Below the pieces are notes generated by a model. The model was not told where the DNA came from, did not search any database, and saw only the letters and a list, made by a program, of their open reading frames with translations. 64,000 bases of DNA from Variovorax flavidus (GTDB lineage Bacteria > Pseudomonadota > Gammaproteobacteria > Burkholderiales > Burkholderiaceae_C), in contig NZ_JASZYE010000003.1 of the NCBI RefSeq assembly GCF_030317145.1, positions 682,001 to 746,000 of the forward strand. Direction: 5' to 3'. How positions within the stretch are numbered: the stretch's first letter is position 1; each line of letters begins with the position of its first letter. Below are positions 25,090 through 32,779 of this stretch, piece after piece. The translations under genes and the position numbers were made by a program.

Positions 25090-26334
25090 ATGACCGATTC
25101 GCTGACATCCAAACTGAGTCGCCGACGCGTGCTGCAGGCCGCCGCGGCTGGCGTCGTGGGGCTCGACCCCGCGCTGCGTGCTGCCGTCTGGGCCCAAGGC
25201 TCGGACAAGCCCGAGAAGGAGGAAGTCAAGATCGGCTTCATTCCGCTCACCGACTGCGCCAGCGTCGTCATGGCCTCGGTGCTCGGCATCGACAAGAAGT
25301 ACGGCGTGAAGATCGTGCCCAGCAAGGAAGCGAGCTGGGCCGGCGTGCGCGACAAGCTCGTCAACGGCGAGCTCGACTTCGCGCATGTGCTCTATGGCCT
25401 GGTCTACGGCGTGCACCTCGGCATCGGAGGCCCCAAGAAGGACATGGCCGTGCTGATGACGCTCAACAACAACGGCCAGGCGATCACGCTGTCGAAGAAG
25501 CTCGCCGACAAGGGCGCCGTGGACGGCGCGTCGCTGGCCAAGGTGATGGCCGCCAACAAGGCCGAATACACCTTCGCGCAGACCTTTCCGACAGGCACGC
25601 ACGCGATGTGGCTCTACTACTGGATGGCCGCCAACGGCATCGATCCGCTGAAGGACGCCAAGGTCATCACCGTGCCGCCGCCGCAGATGGTCGCGAACAT
25701 GCGCGTCGGCAACATGGACGGCTATTGCGTGGGTGAACCGTGGGGACAGCGCGCGATCATGGATGGCATCGGCATCACCGCCATCACGACGCAGGACATC
25801 TGGAAGGATCACCCCGAAAAGGTGCTCGGAACCACCGGCGACTTCGTCAAGAAGTACCCGAACACCGCGCGCGCGGTGACGGCGGCCATCCTCGAGGCCG
25901 GCAAGTGGATCGACGCCGGCTTGCAGAACAAGAACAAGATGGCCGAGACCATCGCAGACAAGAGCTACGTCAATACCAGTGTGGATGCGATCAACCAGCG
26001 CATCCTGGGCCGCTATACCAACGGCCTCGGCAAGAACTGGGACGACCCCAACCACATGAAGTTCTACAACGACGGTGCGGTCAGCTTCCCGTACCTGTCG
26101 GACGGCATGTGGTTCCTCACGCAGCACAAGCGCTGGGGACTGCTGAAAGAGCATCCGGACTATCTGCAGGTGGCGACGCAGATCAACCAGATCGACATCT
26201 ACAAGCAGGCCGCCGCTGCCACGAAGACTTCCGTGCCCAAGGAAACGATGCGCAGCAGCAAGCTGTTCGACGGCGTCGTCTGGGACGGCAAGAACCCGAA
26301 GCAGTACGCCGATTCGTTCAAGGTCCATGTCTGA
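25090..26334 (+). CDS. nrtA: ABC nitrate transporter, substrate-binding protein
   Basis: 414 residues, the NrtA/CmpA-like (NMT1/SsuA fold) nitrate-binding protein. A twin-arginine signal (SRRRVLQAAAAGVVGLDPALRAAVWAQG, about residues 10-37) suggests export by Tat. EEVKIGFIPLTDCASVVMAS and the FPTGTHAMWLYYWMAANGIDP segment (nitrate pocket region) are typical. The start at 25090 has a GGAG eight bases upstream; an in-frame start at 25060 lies too close to the terminator. First gene of the nrtABC operon. Confidence 0.92.
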   Translation: MTDSLTSKLSRRRVLQAAAAGVVGLDPALRAAVWAQGSDKPEKEEVKIGFIPLTDCASVVMASVLGIDKKYGVKIVPSKEASWAGVRDKLVNGELDFAHVLYGLVYGVHLGIGGPKKDMAVLMTLNNNGQAITLSKKLADKGAVDGASLAKVMAANKAEYTFAQTFPTGTHAMWLYYWMAANGIDPLKDAKVITVPPPQMVANMRVGNMDGYCVGEPWGQRAIMDGIGITAITTQDIWKDHPEKVLGTTGDFVKKYPNTARAVTAAILEAGKWIDAGLQNKNKMAETIADKSYVNTSVDAINQRILGRYTNGLGKNWDDPNHMKFYNDGAVSFPYLSDGMWFLTQHKRWGLLKEHPDYLQVATQINQIDIYKQAAAATKTSVPKETMRSSKLFDGVVWDGKNPKQYADSFKVHV

Positions 26335-26344
26335 GGAGCGCACC

Positions 26345-27256
26345 ATGGTCAGTGCCGTCTTTCACTCCCCCCTTGACGCGACCCCGGCGATGCCGGTCGC
26401 TGCGAAGACCGTTGCCGTTGCCAGGCGCGCGGCCATGGCCAGGCAGGTGGACCCCGAGCCACGCACGCCGCGCGATTTCAGCGGCCTGTGGCTGCGCGTG
26501 CTCCCGCCTCTTCTGGGCTTCGCGCTGCTGATCCTGATCTGGGAACTCGTTGCGCTGAAAAGCACCACCGGCTTCCCCTCGCCGCTGGCAACCTGGCAGC
26601 AAGCCCTGACGGTGTTCAGCGACCCCTTCTACAGCAAGGGACCCAACGACCAGGGAGTGGGCTGGAACGTGCTCTCTTCGCTGCAGCGCGTGGGCCTCGG
26701 CTTCGGCCTGGCGGCCGCGGTGGGCATTCCGGCGGGCTTCGCGATCGGACGCTTCGAGTTCCTCTCCCGCATGTTCAACCCGCTGATCAGCCTGCTGCGA
26801 CCGGTCTCGCCGCTGGCCTGGCTGCCGATCGGACTGCTGGTCTTCAAGGGTGCCAATCCGGCCGCCATCTGGACCATCTTCATCTGCTCGATCTGGCCGA
26901 TGATCATCAACACCGCCGTCGGCGTGCAGCGCGTGCCGAGCGACTACATGAACGTCGCCAAGGTGCTGAACCTCAGCGAATGGAAGATCTTCACCAAGAT
27001 CCTCTTCCCTGCCGTGCTGCCCTACATGCTGACCGGTGTGCGGCTTGCAGTCGGGACGGCCTGGCTCGTGATCGTCGCGGCCGAAATGCTGACCGGCGGC
27101 GTGGGCATCGGCTTCTGGGTGTGGGACGAGTGGAACAACCTCAACGTCGCCAACATCATCATCGCGATCTTCGTCATCGGCATCGTCGGCCTCGTGCTCG
27201 AGTTCGCGCTGATCAAGATCGCCACGGCATTCACGTTCGAGGAGGTCAAGTCATGA
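26345..27256 (+). CDS. nrtB: ABC nitrate transporter, permease
   Basis: 303 residues from the ATG at 26345, which has GAGGAG at good spacing. An upstream in-frame ATG at 26327 overlaps nrtA and is less likely. Six or so membrane helices are visible, with the permease EAA loop near residues 185-205 (YMNVAKVLNLSEWKIFTKILFPAVLPYMLTG). An N-terminal extension of about 55 residues is polar and Ala-rich. The end overlaps the next start codon by 4 bp. Confidence 0.92.
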   Translation: MVSAVFHSPLDATPAMPVAAKTVAVARRAAMARQVDPEPRTPRDFSGLWLRVLPPLLGFALLILIWELVALKSTTGFPSPLATWQQALTVFSDPFYSKGPNDQGVGWNVLSSLQRVGLGFGLAAAVGIPAGFAIGRFEFLSRMFNPLISLLRPVSPLAWLPIGLLVFKGANPAAIWTIFICSIWPMIINTAVGVQRVPSDYMNVAKVLNLSEWKIFTKILFPAVLPYMLTGVRLAVGTAWLVIVAAEMLTGGVGIGFWVWDEWNNLNVANIIIAIFVIGIVGLVLEFALIKIATAFTFEEVKS

Positions 27257-28062
27257 ACGACGACAGCAAGTACATCGAGATCCAGGGTGTCGAGCAGCGC
27301 TTCAAGACGGCCAAGGGCAGCTTTCTCGCACTGCGCGACGTGACCCTCAACGTGGCGAAGGGCGAGTTCATCACGCTCATCGGGCACTCGGGCTGTGGCA
27401 AGTCGACGCTGCTGAACCTGATCGCCGGGCTCACCACGCCGACGCAGGGCGTGCTGCTCTGCGCCAATCGAGAGATCAAGGGCCCTGGTCCGGAGCGCGC
27501 GGTGGTGTTCCAGAACCATTCGCTGCTGCCGTGGCTCACCTGCTACGAGAACGTGTACCTCGCCGTCGAGCGCGTGTTCGCTTCGACCGAAGGCAGGGTG
27601 CAACTCAAGGCGCGTACCGAGGCGGCGCTCGCGTTGGTCGGCCTCACGGCCGCCGCGCAGAAGCGCCCCGGCGAGATCTCCGGCGGCATGAAGCAGCGCG
27701 TGGGCATCGCCCGCGCGCTGTCGATGGAGCCCAAGGTGCTGCTGATGGACGAACCTTTCGGCGCCCTCGATGCCCTCACCCGCGCCAAGCTGCAGGACGA
27801 ACTGCTCGCCATCGTGCAGAAGACGCACAGCACCGTCGTCATGGTGACCCACGACGTGGACGAGGCCGTGCTGTTGTCGGACCGCATCGTGATGCTGACC
27901 AACGGCCCCGCCGCCACGATCGGTGAAGTGCTGGCAGTCGACATCCCGCGCCCGCGCAACCGCGTCGATCTGGCCGAAGACCCGGTGTACGTGCACGCGC
28001 GCAAGGCCGTGATCGATTTTCTGTATACCCGTCAGGCGCACGTGGAGAAGGCTGCCGCCTGA
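27253..28062 (+). CDS. nrtC: ABC nitrate transporter, ATP-binding protein
   Basis: 269 residues, one ATPase domain. Walker A GHSGCGKST (about residue 44-52), Q-loop FQNHSLLPW, signature SGGMKQR, Walker B VLLMDEPFGALDAL and the H-loop VTHDVDEA are all intact. It is of the single-domain NrtD/SsuB type and lacks the NrtA-like C-terminal regulatory half of cyanobacterial NrtC, so the symbol nrtD would serve equally well. Translation is coupled to nrtB through ATGA. Confidence 0.92.
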   Translation: MNDDSKYIEIQGVEQRFKTAKGSFLALRDVTLNVAKGEFITLIGHSGCGKSTLLNLIAGLTTPTQGVLLCANREIKGPGPERAVVFQNHSLLPWLTCYENVYLAVERVFASTEGRVQLKARTEAALALVGLTAAAQKRPGEISGGMKQRVGIARALSMEPKVLLMDEPFGALDALTRAKLQDELLAIVQKTHSTVVMVTHDVDEAVLLSDRIVMLTNGPAATIGEVLAVDIPRPRNRVDLAEDPVYVHARKAVIDFLYTRQAHVEKAAA

Positions 28063-28096
28063 GCGGCTGCCCGCCGGACGACGCGTTCGACCGGAG

Positions 28097-29371
28097 TCAG
28101 GACATGATGACCTGCAGGCTGTGTTCGTACGACGCGGTGAGATGGTCGAAGGTGTCGACCAGCGCGTCGCTGGAACGCACCAGTGCGGCGCGCCCTGAGG
28201 CGCTGTCGACTTCGCGCACGCCGTGCACGAGTTGCAGCCATTCGTCGCGCGCAACCGCCAGTGCGGCACGGATGTCGGGCGAACTCAGGGGCGCGCGCTC
28301 CAGTTCGAGCAATGCGGACTCGAACTCGTCCATGGTCGGCGCCAGTTGCTTGAGCGGGGCGTCGGCCGGGAAAGTGGTCGCCAGCAACGCATCCTTGGCG
28401 AGGCGCTGCGCACGCATGCGCTGGCGTCCACAGATATTGACCATGCGCAGCGCACGCCGCGCGCCGGAGGCTTCCAGCGCGTCGGTGAGGGCCTCGGCGG
28501 CCGACAGCAAGGCATCGGCGCGCGCATCGATATCGGCCAGCGTGCGGGGCCCGAGGCGCACCGCGAGCGCCGTCTCGAGGGCGTGCCACGCCTGGCGCGC
28601 ATCGGCCAGCGCCTGCGCGCCGGCGTCCTGGAGTCCGAGGGCAACCAGATGATCCAGGTTGTCCTGCACCCGCTCGGACGACTGCGTTCGCAGGACGCGT
28701 GCTCGCCGCGCGTCGATGCCGAGCAGCGACTGCGCCGCCACGCGCACCAATCGTTGCGAGAGCATGCGCAATTGCCCGGCGCGGTTGATCGCTTCGGCCC
28801 AGCGCGACGCCTCGACCACGGAGCGCGAGACTTCGCCCAGGCGCAGATTGGCATGCATGGCCGCACCGCGCAGCAGACCGAAGGCCTCGTCCTCGCCGAT
28901 GCCTCGCGCGGACATCAGCAGGCCCTTGGCGCGATCGATCCACTTGCGCTCGTCCATGCGGGTGCGAAGCGATTCCAGCTCGGTGCGCAAGGCGGCCTCC
29001 CGCTGCCAGCGGGCACGCGCGCGGCCACGCACCGCGTCGAGCGATTGCGCGTCCAGGGCCTCGATCGACTCCCAGGCGTGCACGCCGAGTGCCACCAGGT
29101 TCTCATGCGCGTCGCGAGTCACCGGGGCGCAGACGAGACACAGCGCACAAGGCGGTGCGCCCGACCATGCCTTCAGTGCATCCAGGAGATCCTGTGTCGG
29201 CTCGGGGACGCAGATCAGGATTTCTCGAGGCTCGAGCATTTCGGTCCGCATGACCATCGTGCGGCTGGTCGCAAGTTCGATCGCCGAGGCTTCAGGGCTG
29301 GCCAGTGCCCGCTGCAGCATTTCGGGGAGATCCGTGGCTTCGTGGGGCAGGACAACAAGAAAGGGATTCAC
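28097..29371 (-). CDS. ANTAR-domain regulator with NarX/PilJ-like nitrate-sensing region
   Basis: 424 residues from the GTG at 29371. Residues 1-125 look like a degenerate receiver-like region without the phosphorylation Asp pattern. Residues 130-190 are an ANTAR domain (ERKWIDRAKGLLMSARGIGEDEAFGLLRGAAMHANLRL). After this come two segments like the NarX P-box that binds nitrate: NRAGQLRMLSQRL (about 196-208) and NICGRQRMRAQRL (about 312-324), within PilJ-like (PF13675 type) helices. There is no signal peptide or membrane helix, so it should sense cytoplasmic nitrate or nitrite. It is convergent with nrtC and divergent from the nitrate transporter gene. No better start is seen; an upstream reading to 29617 is low-complexity. 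Confidence 0.8.
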   Translation of the reverse strand: MNPFLVVLPHEATDLPEMLQRALASPEASAIELATSRTMVMRTEMLEPREILICVPEPTQDLLDALKAWSGAPPCALCLVCAPVTRDAHENLVALGVHAWESIEALDAQSLDAVRGRARARWQREAALRTELESLRTRMDERKWIDRAKGLLMSARGIGEDEAFGLLRGAAMHANLRLGEVSRSVVEASRWAEAINRAGQLRMLSQRLVRVAAQSLLGIDARRARVLRTQSSERVQDNLDHLVALGLQDAGAQALADARQAWHALETALAVRLGPRTLADIDARADALLSAAEALTDALEASGARRALRMVNICGRQRMRAQRLAKDALLATTFPADAPLKQLAPTMDEFESALLELERAPLSSPDIRAALAVARDEWLQLVHGVREVDSASGRAALVRSSDALVDTFDHLTASYEHSLQVIMS

Positions 29372-29423
29372 GGCAGGCTTCGTTCTGGAGTCGAAAGCAT
29401 AGGTCACGCCGGCCTGCGCACAC

Positions 29424-29438
29424 TGGCACGTCTCTTGC
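29424..29438 (+). promoter_or_regulatory. Sigma-54 promoter of the MFS nitrate transporter gene
   Basis: TGGCACGTCTCTTGC matches the -24/-12 consensus perfectly. Transcription should begin near 29450, exactly where the ANTAR-type hairpin begins. It lies in the 254-bp gap between the divergent ANTAR-PilJ gene and the transporter gene. Confidence 0.85.
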
Positions 29439-29450
29439 GTAAAACGACGC

Positions 29451-29483
29451 GCGGTGTAACGAAGCACCGCTTTGGTGAAGCGG
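29451..29483 (+). promoter_or_regulatory. ANTAR-type hairpin with an alternative overlapping hairpin
   Basis: GCGGTGT-AACGAA-GCACCGC (29451-29470) has the same hexaloop as P1 of the nrt leader. Its 3' arm also forms part of a second hairpin, CCGCTT-TGGTG-AAGCGG (29467-29483), so the two exclude each other. I could not find a clear second A1-G4 hexaloop hairpin or a T-rich terminator in the remaining 140 bases, so the mechanism may differ from simple antitermination. Confidence 0.6.
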
Positions 29484-29625
29484 CAGGCATCTGCACGCAA
29501 CCCGGCAGCACAGAGGCCGGACACACCCCTCACGCGGCCGGCGCCCGCTGCCGGCACGCCACCCCCACCTCGCCCGAAAACACGGCCCGCCAACGGCCGC
29601 GCCGCGGCATTTCGCATTGAGAGCC

Positions 29626-30885
29626 ATGTCCAGCTTCAAGACCTTCTTGCACTCAGGCCACAGCCCGACGCTGTTCGCGGCCTTCCTGTACTTCGCCTTC
29701 TCGTGCTGCATCTGGGTGCTCAACGGCGCCATGGCGCCCTTCATCGGCGAAACGTTCAACCTGTCGCCGGCGCAGAAGGGCCTGATGCTGTCGGTGCCGA
29801 TCATTGCCGGCGCGCTGATGCGCTTTCCGCTGGGCATCCTGTCGCAATACATCGGCCGCAAGAAGGCGACCCTGGTGGAGATGGGTCTGATCGCCGTCGC
29901 AATGCTGTTCGGATTCTTCTTCGTGAAGAGCTTCAACGACCTGATCGCCATGGGCGTGCTGCTGGGCATTGCGGGCGCGAGCTTCGGCGTGGCGCTCTCG
30001 CTCGGTTCGGGCTGGTTCCCGCCGCAGCACAAGGGGCTCGCCATGGGTCTGGTGGGCGCGGGCAATGTCGGTACCGCGGTGTCGGTGCTGGTGGCGCCGC
30101 CGCTCGCGCAATGGCTGGGCTGGCAGAGCGTGTACGGCGTCGCGGCAATCGCGATCCTGCTGCCGATGGTCGTGATGATCGTCTACGCCAAGGAGCCGCC
30201 GGACGTCGACAGCCACGCGAGCTTCCGCGAGCACATCGCCTGTCTGTTCGAGAAGGACGGCTGGGTGTTCAGCCTGATCTACGGCGTGACCTTCGGCGGG
30301 TTCATCGGACTCACGACCTTCCTGCCCTCGTACTACTACGACCAGTTCGGCGTGAGCAAGGTGCAGGCGGGCCAACTCACCATGCTGGCGGCCTTCATGG
30401 GCGCCGCCGTGCGCGTGATCGGCGGCTGGATTTCCGATCGCTGGGGCGGTGTCAACACGCTGACGCTGGTCCTGCTGGTGGTGGCGATCAGCCTGGTGCT
30501 GGTGGGCCTGTCGTCGGCATCCCTGACGCTCACCACGCTGCTCCTGATCACCTGCTTCGCCGCACTCGGCGCGGGCAACGGCGCACTGTTCCAGCTCGTG
30601 CCATTGCGCTGGCCCGCCAGCACGGCGGTGGCCGGCTCCATGATCGGCGAGATCGGCGCGCTCGGCGGCGGCCTCGTGCCCAACGCCATGGGCCTTTCGA
30701 AGCAATACCTCGGCAGCTACCTCTGGGGCTTTGTCTTCTTCGCCGCACTCTCCCTCGTCATGCTCGGCGTCATGCGCGTGATGCAGATCCGCTGGACCCG
30801 CACCTGGGCCGAAAAAGGCGGCCGCGCCCGCACCACGACGCACCAGCCTGCCCCCGCCAAGTTCACCAAAGCCCGCAACGCATGA
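29626..30885 (+). CDS. MFS nitrate/nitrite transporter (NarK/NasA type)
   Basis: 419 residues, 12 transmembrane helices. Two nitrate-signature-like Gly-rich segments are visible: AGASFGVALSLGSGWFPPQHKGLAMGLVGAGNVGTA (about residues 115-150) and CFAALGAGNGALFQLVPLRWP (about 305-325). The start is taken at the ATG 29626; a TTG three codons upstream is also in frame. It should import nitrate (and perhaps handle nitrite) for assimilation, giving a second uptake route beside nrtABC. The leader has a sigma-54 promoter and an ANTAR-type hairpin. Confidence 0.9.
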   Translation: MSSFKTFLHSGHSPTLFAAFLYFAFSCCIWVLNGAMAPFIGETFNLSPAQKGLMLSVPIIAGALMRFPLGILSQYIGRKKATLVEMGLIAVAMLFGFFFVKSFNDLIAMGVLLGIAGASFGVALSLGSGWFPPQHKGLAMGLVGAGNVGTAVSVLVAPPLAQWLGWQSVYGVAAIAILLPMVVMIVYAKEPPDVDSHASFREHIACLFEKDGWVFSLIYGVTFGGFIGLTTFLPSYYYDQFGVSKVQAGQLTMLAAFMGAAVRVIGGWISDRWGGVNTLTLVLLVVAISLVLVGLSSASLTLTTLLLITCFAALGAGNGALFQLVPLRWPASTAVAGSMIGEIGALGGGLVPNAMGLSKQYLGSYLWGFVFFAALSLVMLGVMRVMQIRWTRTWAEKGGRARTTTHQPAPAKFTKARNA

Positions 30886-30910
30886 CCCCCCCCACAACCC
30901 TCATGCCAGG

Positions 30911-31001
30911 AATTCCGCGGACCCGGCTCCGCCGGTCCGCCGGCATTGCCACCTGCAAGGGGGTGGAGAGCGACACGCAGTGCGCGAGCGTGGGGGTGTG
31001 C
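30911..31001 (-). repeat. Dispersed intergenic element, copy B
   Basis: Reverse orientation relative to copy A. The CTCGCGCAC-TGCGTGTCGC segment, the CCCCCTTGCAGG(T)GG module and the GGCGGACCGGCGGAGCCGGGTCCGCGG hairpin are all recognisable, but the last arm (AATTCC in place of GTGTTT) has decayed. It fills the gap between the convergent transporter and phosphatase-kinase genes and abuts the stop codon of the latter. Confidence 0.8.
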
Positions 31002-32714
31002 TCAAGTCCGGGGCAAGAAGAGCAGCCAGAACACCAGCAGCGCATTGAGCAGCAACGACACGCCGAGCGCAATCTTGTACAGCGCCGCCGGATCGCGGCG
31101 AACGAGCGGCGTGGCGCTCGGGGCATTGACGGGACGCGAAGCACCCCGCTCCAGCGCCAGCAGCAATTCCTCGGCGGTCTCGAAGCGCTCCCGCGGATCG
31201 CGCGCGACGGCCTTGCGCACCAGATGGTCGAGCCACATCGGCACATCGGGCCGGATGCGCGACAGCGCGGCCGGATCGCGCCGGTAGCGCGCGACCTGGT
31301 AGGGCTCGATCTCGCCGTAGGGCAAGCGCCCGGCAAGCCACTGGTAGAGCGTGACGCCCAATGCAAAGAGGTCGCTCGCCCCGTCGGCAACGCCACCCTC
31401 CCACTGCTCTGGATTGATGTAGCTCGGCGTCCCGGCGTGCAGTTCCCGCTGGGCCGCGCCTTCGCGTCCGGACAACGCGACGCCCAGGTCCAGGATGCGC
31501 CAGCGTCCGTCATCGCCGAGGTGGAGGTTGCCCGGCTTGATGTCTCGATGCACCACGCCGTGGCGATGCAGCCGTCCGAGCGCGCGGGTCACTTCGATCG
31601 CCGCGGCCACGACTTCGGCGACCGCGCCGCGTCGGCCGGATTTCTGCATCTGCTCGAGGGTACGGCCGCCATGCCAATCGAACACGGTGTACAGCGCGCT
31701 CGCATCCCCGGCGCGTTCGTGAACGCGCACGAAGCCGCTGTCGGCACGGGCGCTCACGCGCAGCCCCAACCAGGCTTCGTGCGCGAGCATCGCGCGCTCC
31801 TGCGGATCGCCGGCGCGCGACGGATGCAAGGTCTTGAGCGCAACCAGCGCTCGCGTGCCCGGCTGGCGCGCCTGGTAGAGCAGGTGCACGCCGGTATCGG
31901 CCACCAGGGCCGTGATGACGTAGCCGTCGATCTCGTCGCCCACCTTCAGCGGGGGCGGCGGCGTCAGCCGCCGCACGTCGCCCAACTCGTCGTCGAGTTG
32001 CCGCGCATCCAGTCCGATGACGCGAATCACCAGCGCAGTCGCGTTGTCGCGGGTCCCCGCGGCCAGTGCGGCATGCACCAGCGCATCGCTGGCTTCGCCC
32101 GCGCTGCCCTTCAACGCGATCGAGGCGACCTGCTGCGCCTTGAGCGCCCCATGCACGCCGTCGGAGCTGAGCACGAAGCAGTCACCGACGCGCACGTCCC
32201 CCTGCACGTAATCGACGCGCACCTGGTCGTCCAGGCCGACGGCGCGCGTCAGCCGGCTGCGCAAATCGGGATGCTCCAAGGCATGGTCGTGGGTCAGCGG
32301 CATGGCGGCCTCGCCATCCGCGCGAACGCGCCAGGCGCGCGTGTCGCCGACGTGCGCGAGCGTGTAGCTCTGTCCGTGCAACACCAGCGCGGTCAGCGTG
32401 GTGAGCGCGGTGCCGCTGCCCTGGCGCCGGCGGTTGTGGTCGGCCAGCCAGGCGTTCTGGGCACCGATCAGCCGGTCCAGCGCCACGGTCGGTTCCCAGG
32501 TGTCGGGCGTGGCGAAGTAGTCGCCCAGCAGCCCCATCACCGTGGTTTGCGCGGCCTCCAGGCCGCGTCCACCGGTCGACACGCCATCGGCAATGGCCGC
32601 GATCAGTCCGCGCGCTTCCTCGCCGCGCGGCGCATGCACCGCGCCGGCGAAGTCCTCGTTGACCTCGCGCGGCCCGCGCTGGCTGCTGTAGCCGATGTCC
32701 ACTTCAAAGCTCAT
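31002..32714 (-). CDS. Bifunctional PP2C-type phosphatase / Ser-Thr protein kinase, membrane-anchored
   Basis: 570 residues. Residues 1-235 are a PP2C phosphatase (REVNEDF, IAAIADGVSTGG, VGDTRAWRV, SSDGVHG and RDNAT give the metal-binding acids). Residues 260-523 are a protein kinase: Lys294 (VALKTL), catalytic Asp391 in HRDIKPGN, DLG at 409-411 in place of DFG, and the GTPSYINPEQ activation segment. One transmembrane helix (about 547-567) ends the protein. The enzyme could add and remove phosphate on the same target. It is divergent from nirB with 65 bp between starts. Its place inside a nitrate island suggests nitrogen control, but this is inference. The start at 32714 has GGAGA upstream. 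Confidence 0.9.
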   Translation of the reverse strand: MSFEVDIGYSSQRGPREVNEDFAGAVHAPRGEEARGLIAAIADGVSTGGRGLEAAQTTVMGLLGDYFATPDTWEPTVALDRLIGAQNAWLADHNRRRQGSGTALTTLTALVLHGQSYTLAHVGDTRAWRVRADGEAAMPLTHDHALEHPDLRSRLTRAVGLDDQVRVDYVQGDVRVGDCFVLSSDGVHGALKAQQVASIALKGSAGEASDALVHAALAAGTRDNATALVIRVIGLDARQLDDELGDVRRLTPPPPLKVGDEIDGYVITALVADTGVHLLYQARQPGTRALVALKTLHPSRAGDPQERAMLAHEAWLGLRVSARADSGFVRVHERAGDASALYTVFDWHGGRTLEQMQKSGRRGAVAEVVAAAIEVTRALGRLHRHGVVHRDIKPGNLHLGDDGRWRILDLGVALSGREGAAQRELHAGTPSYINPEQWEGGVADGASDLFALGVTLYQWLAGRLPYGEIEPYQVARYRRDPAALSRIRPDVPMWLDHLVRKAVARDPRERFETAEELLLALERGASRPVNAPSATPLVRRDPAALYKIALGVSLLLNALLVFWLLFLPRT

Positions 32715-32779
32715 GGCGCGATTCTCCACGTGCGTCCCGGGCAGCTCGCTTGATCGAAATCCACGAAAGGCCCCACCCC

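Noticed and set aside
29472..32753. 1093-codon open frame on the plus strand running across the nitrate transporter and the phosphatase-kinase
   Set aside because: It crosses two well-supported genes in the wrong frames and crosses repeat copy B; no recognisable domain.
32715..32779. A third sigma-54 promoter and ANTAR hairpin before nirB
   Set aside because: I searched the 65-bp divergent gap for TGGCAC-N5-TTGC and for A1-G4 hexaloop hairpins and found neither.
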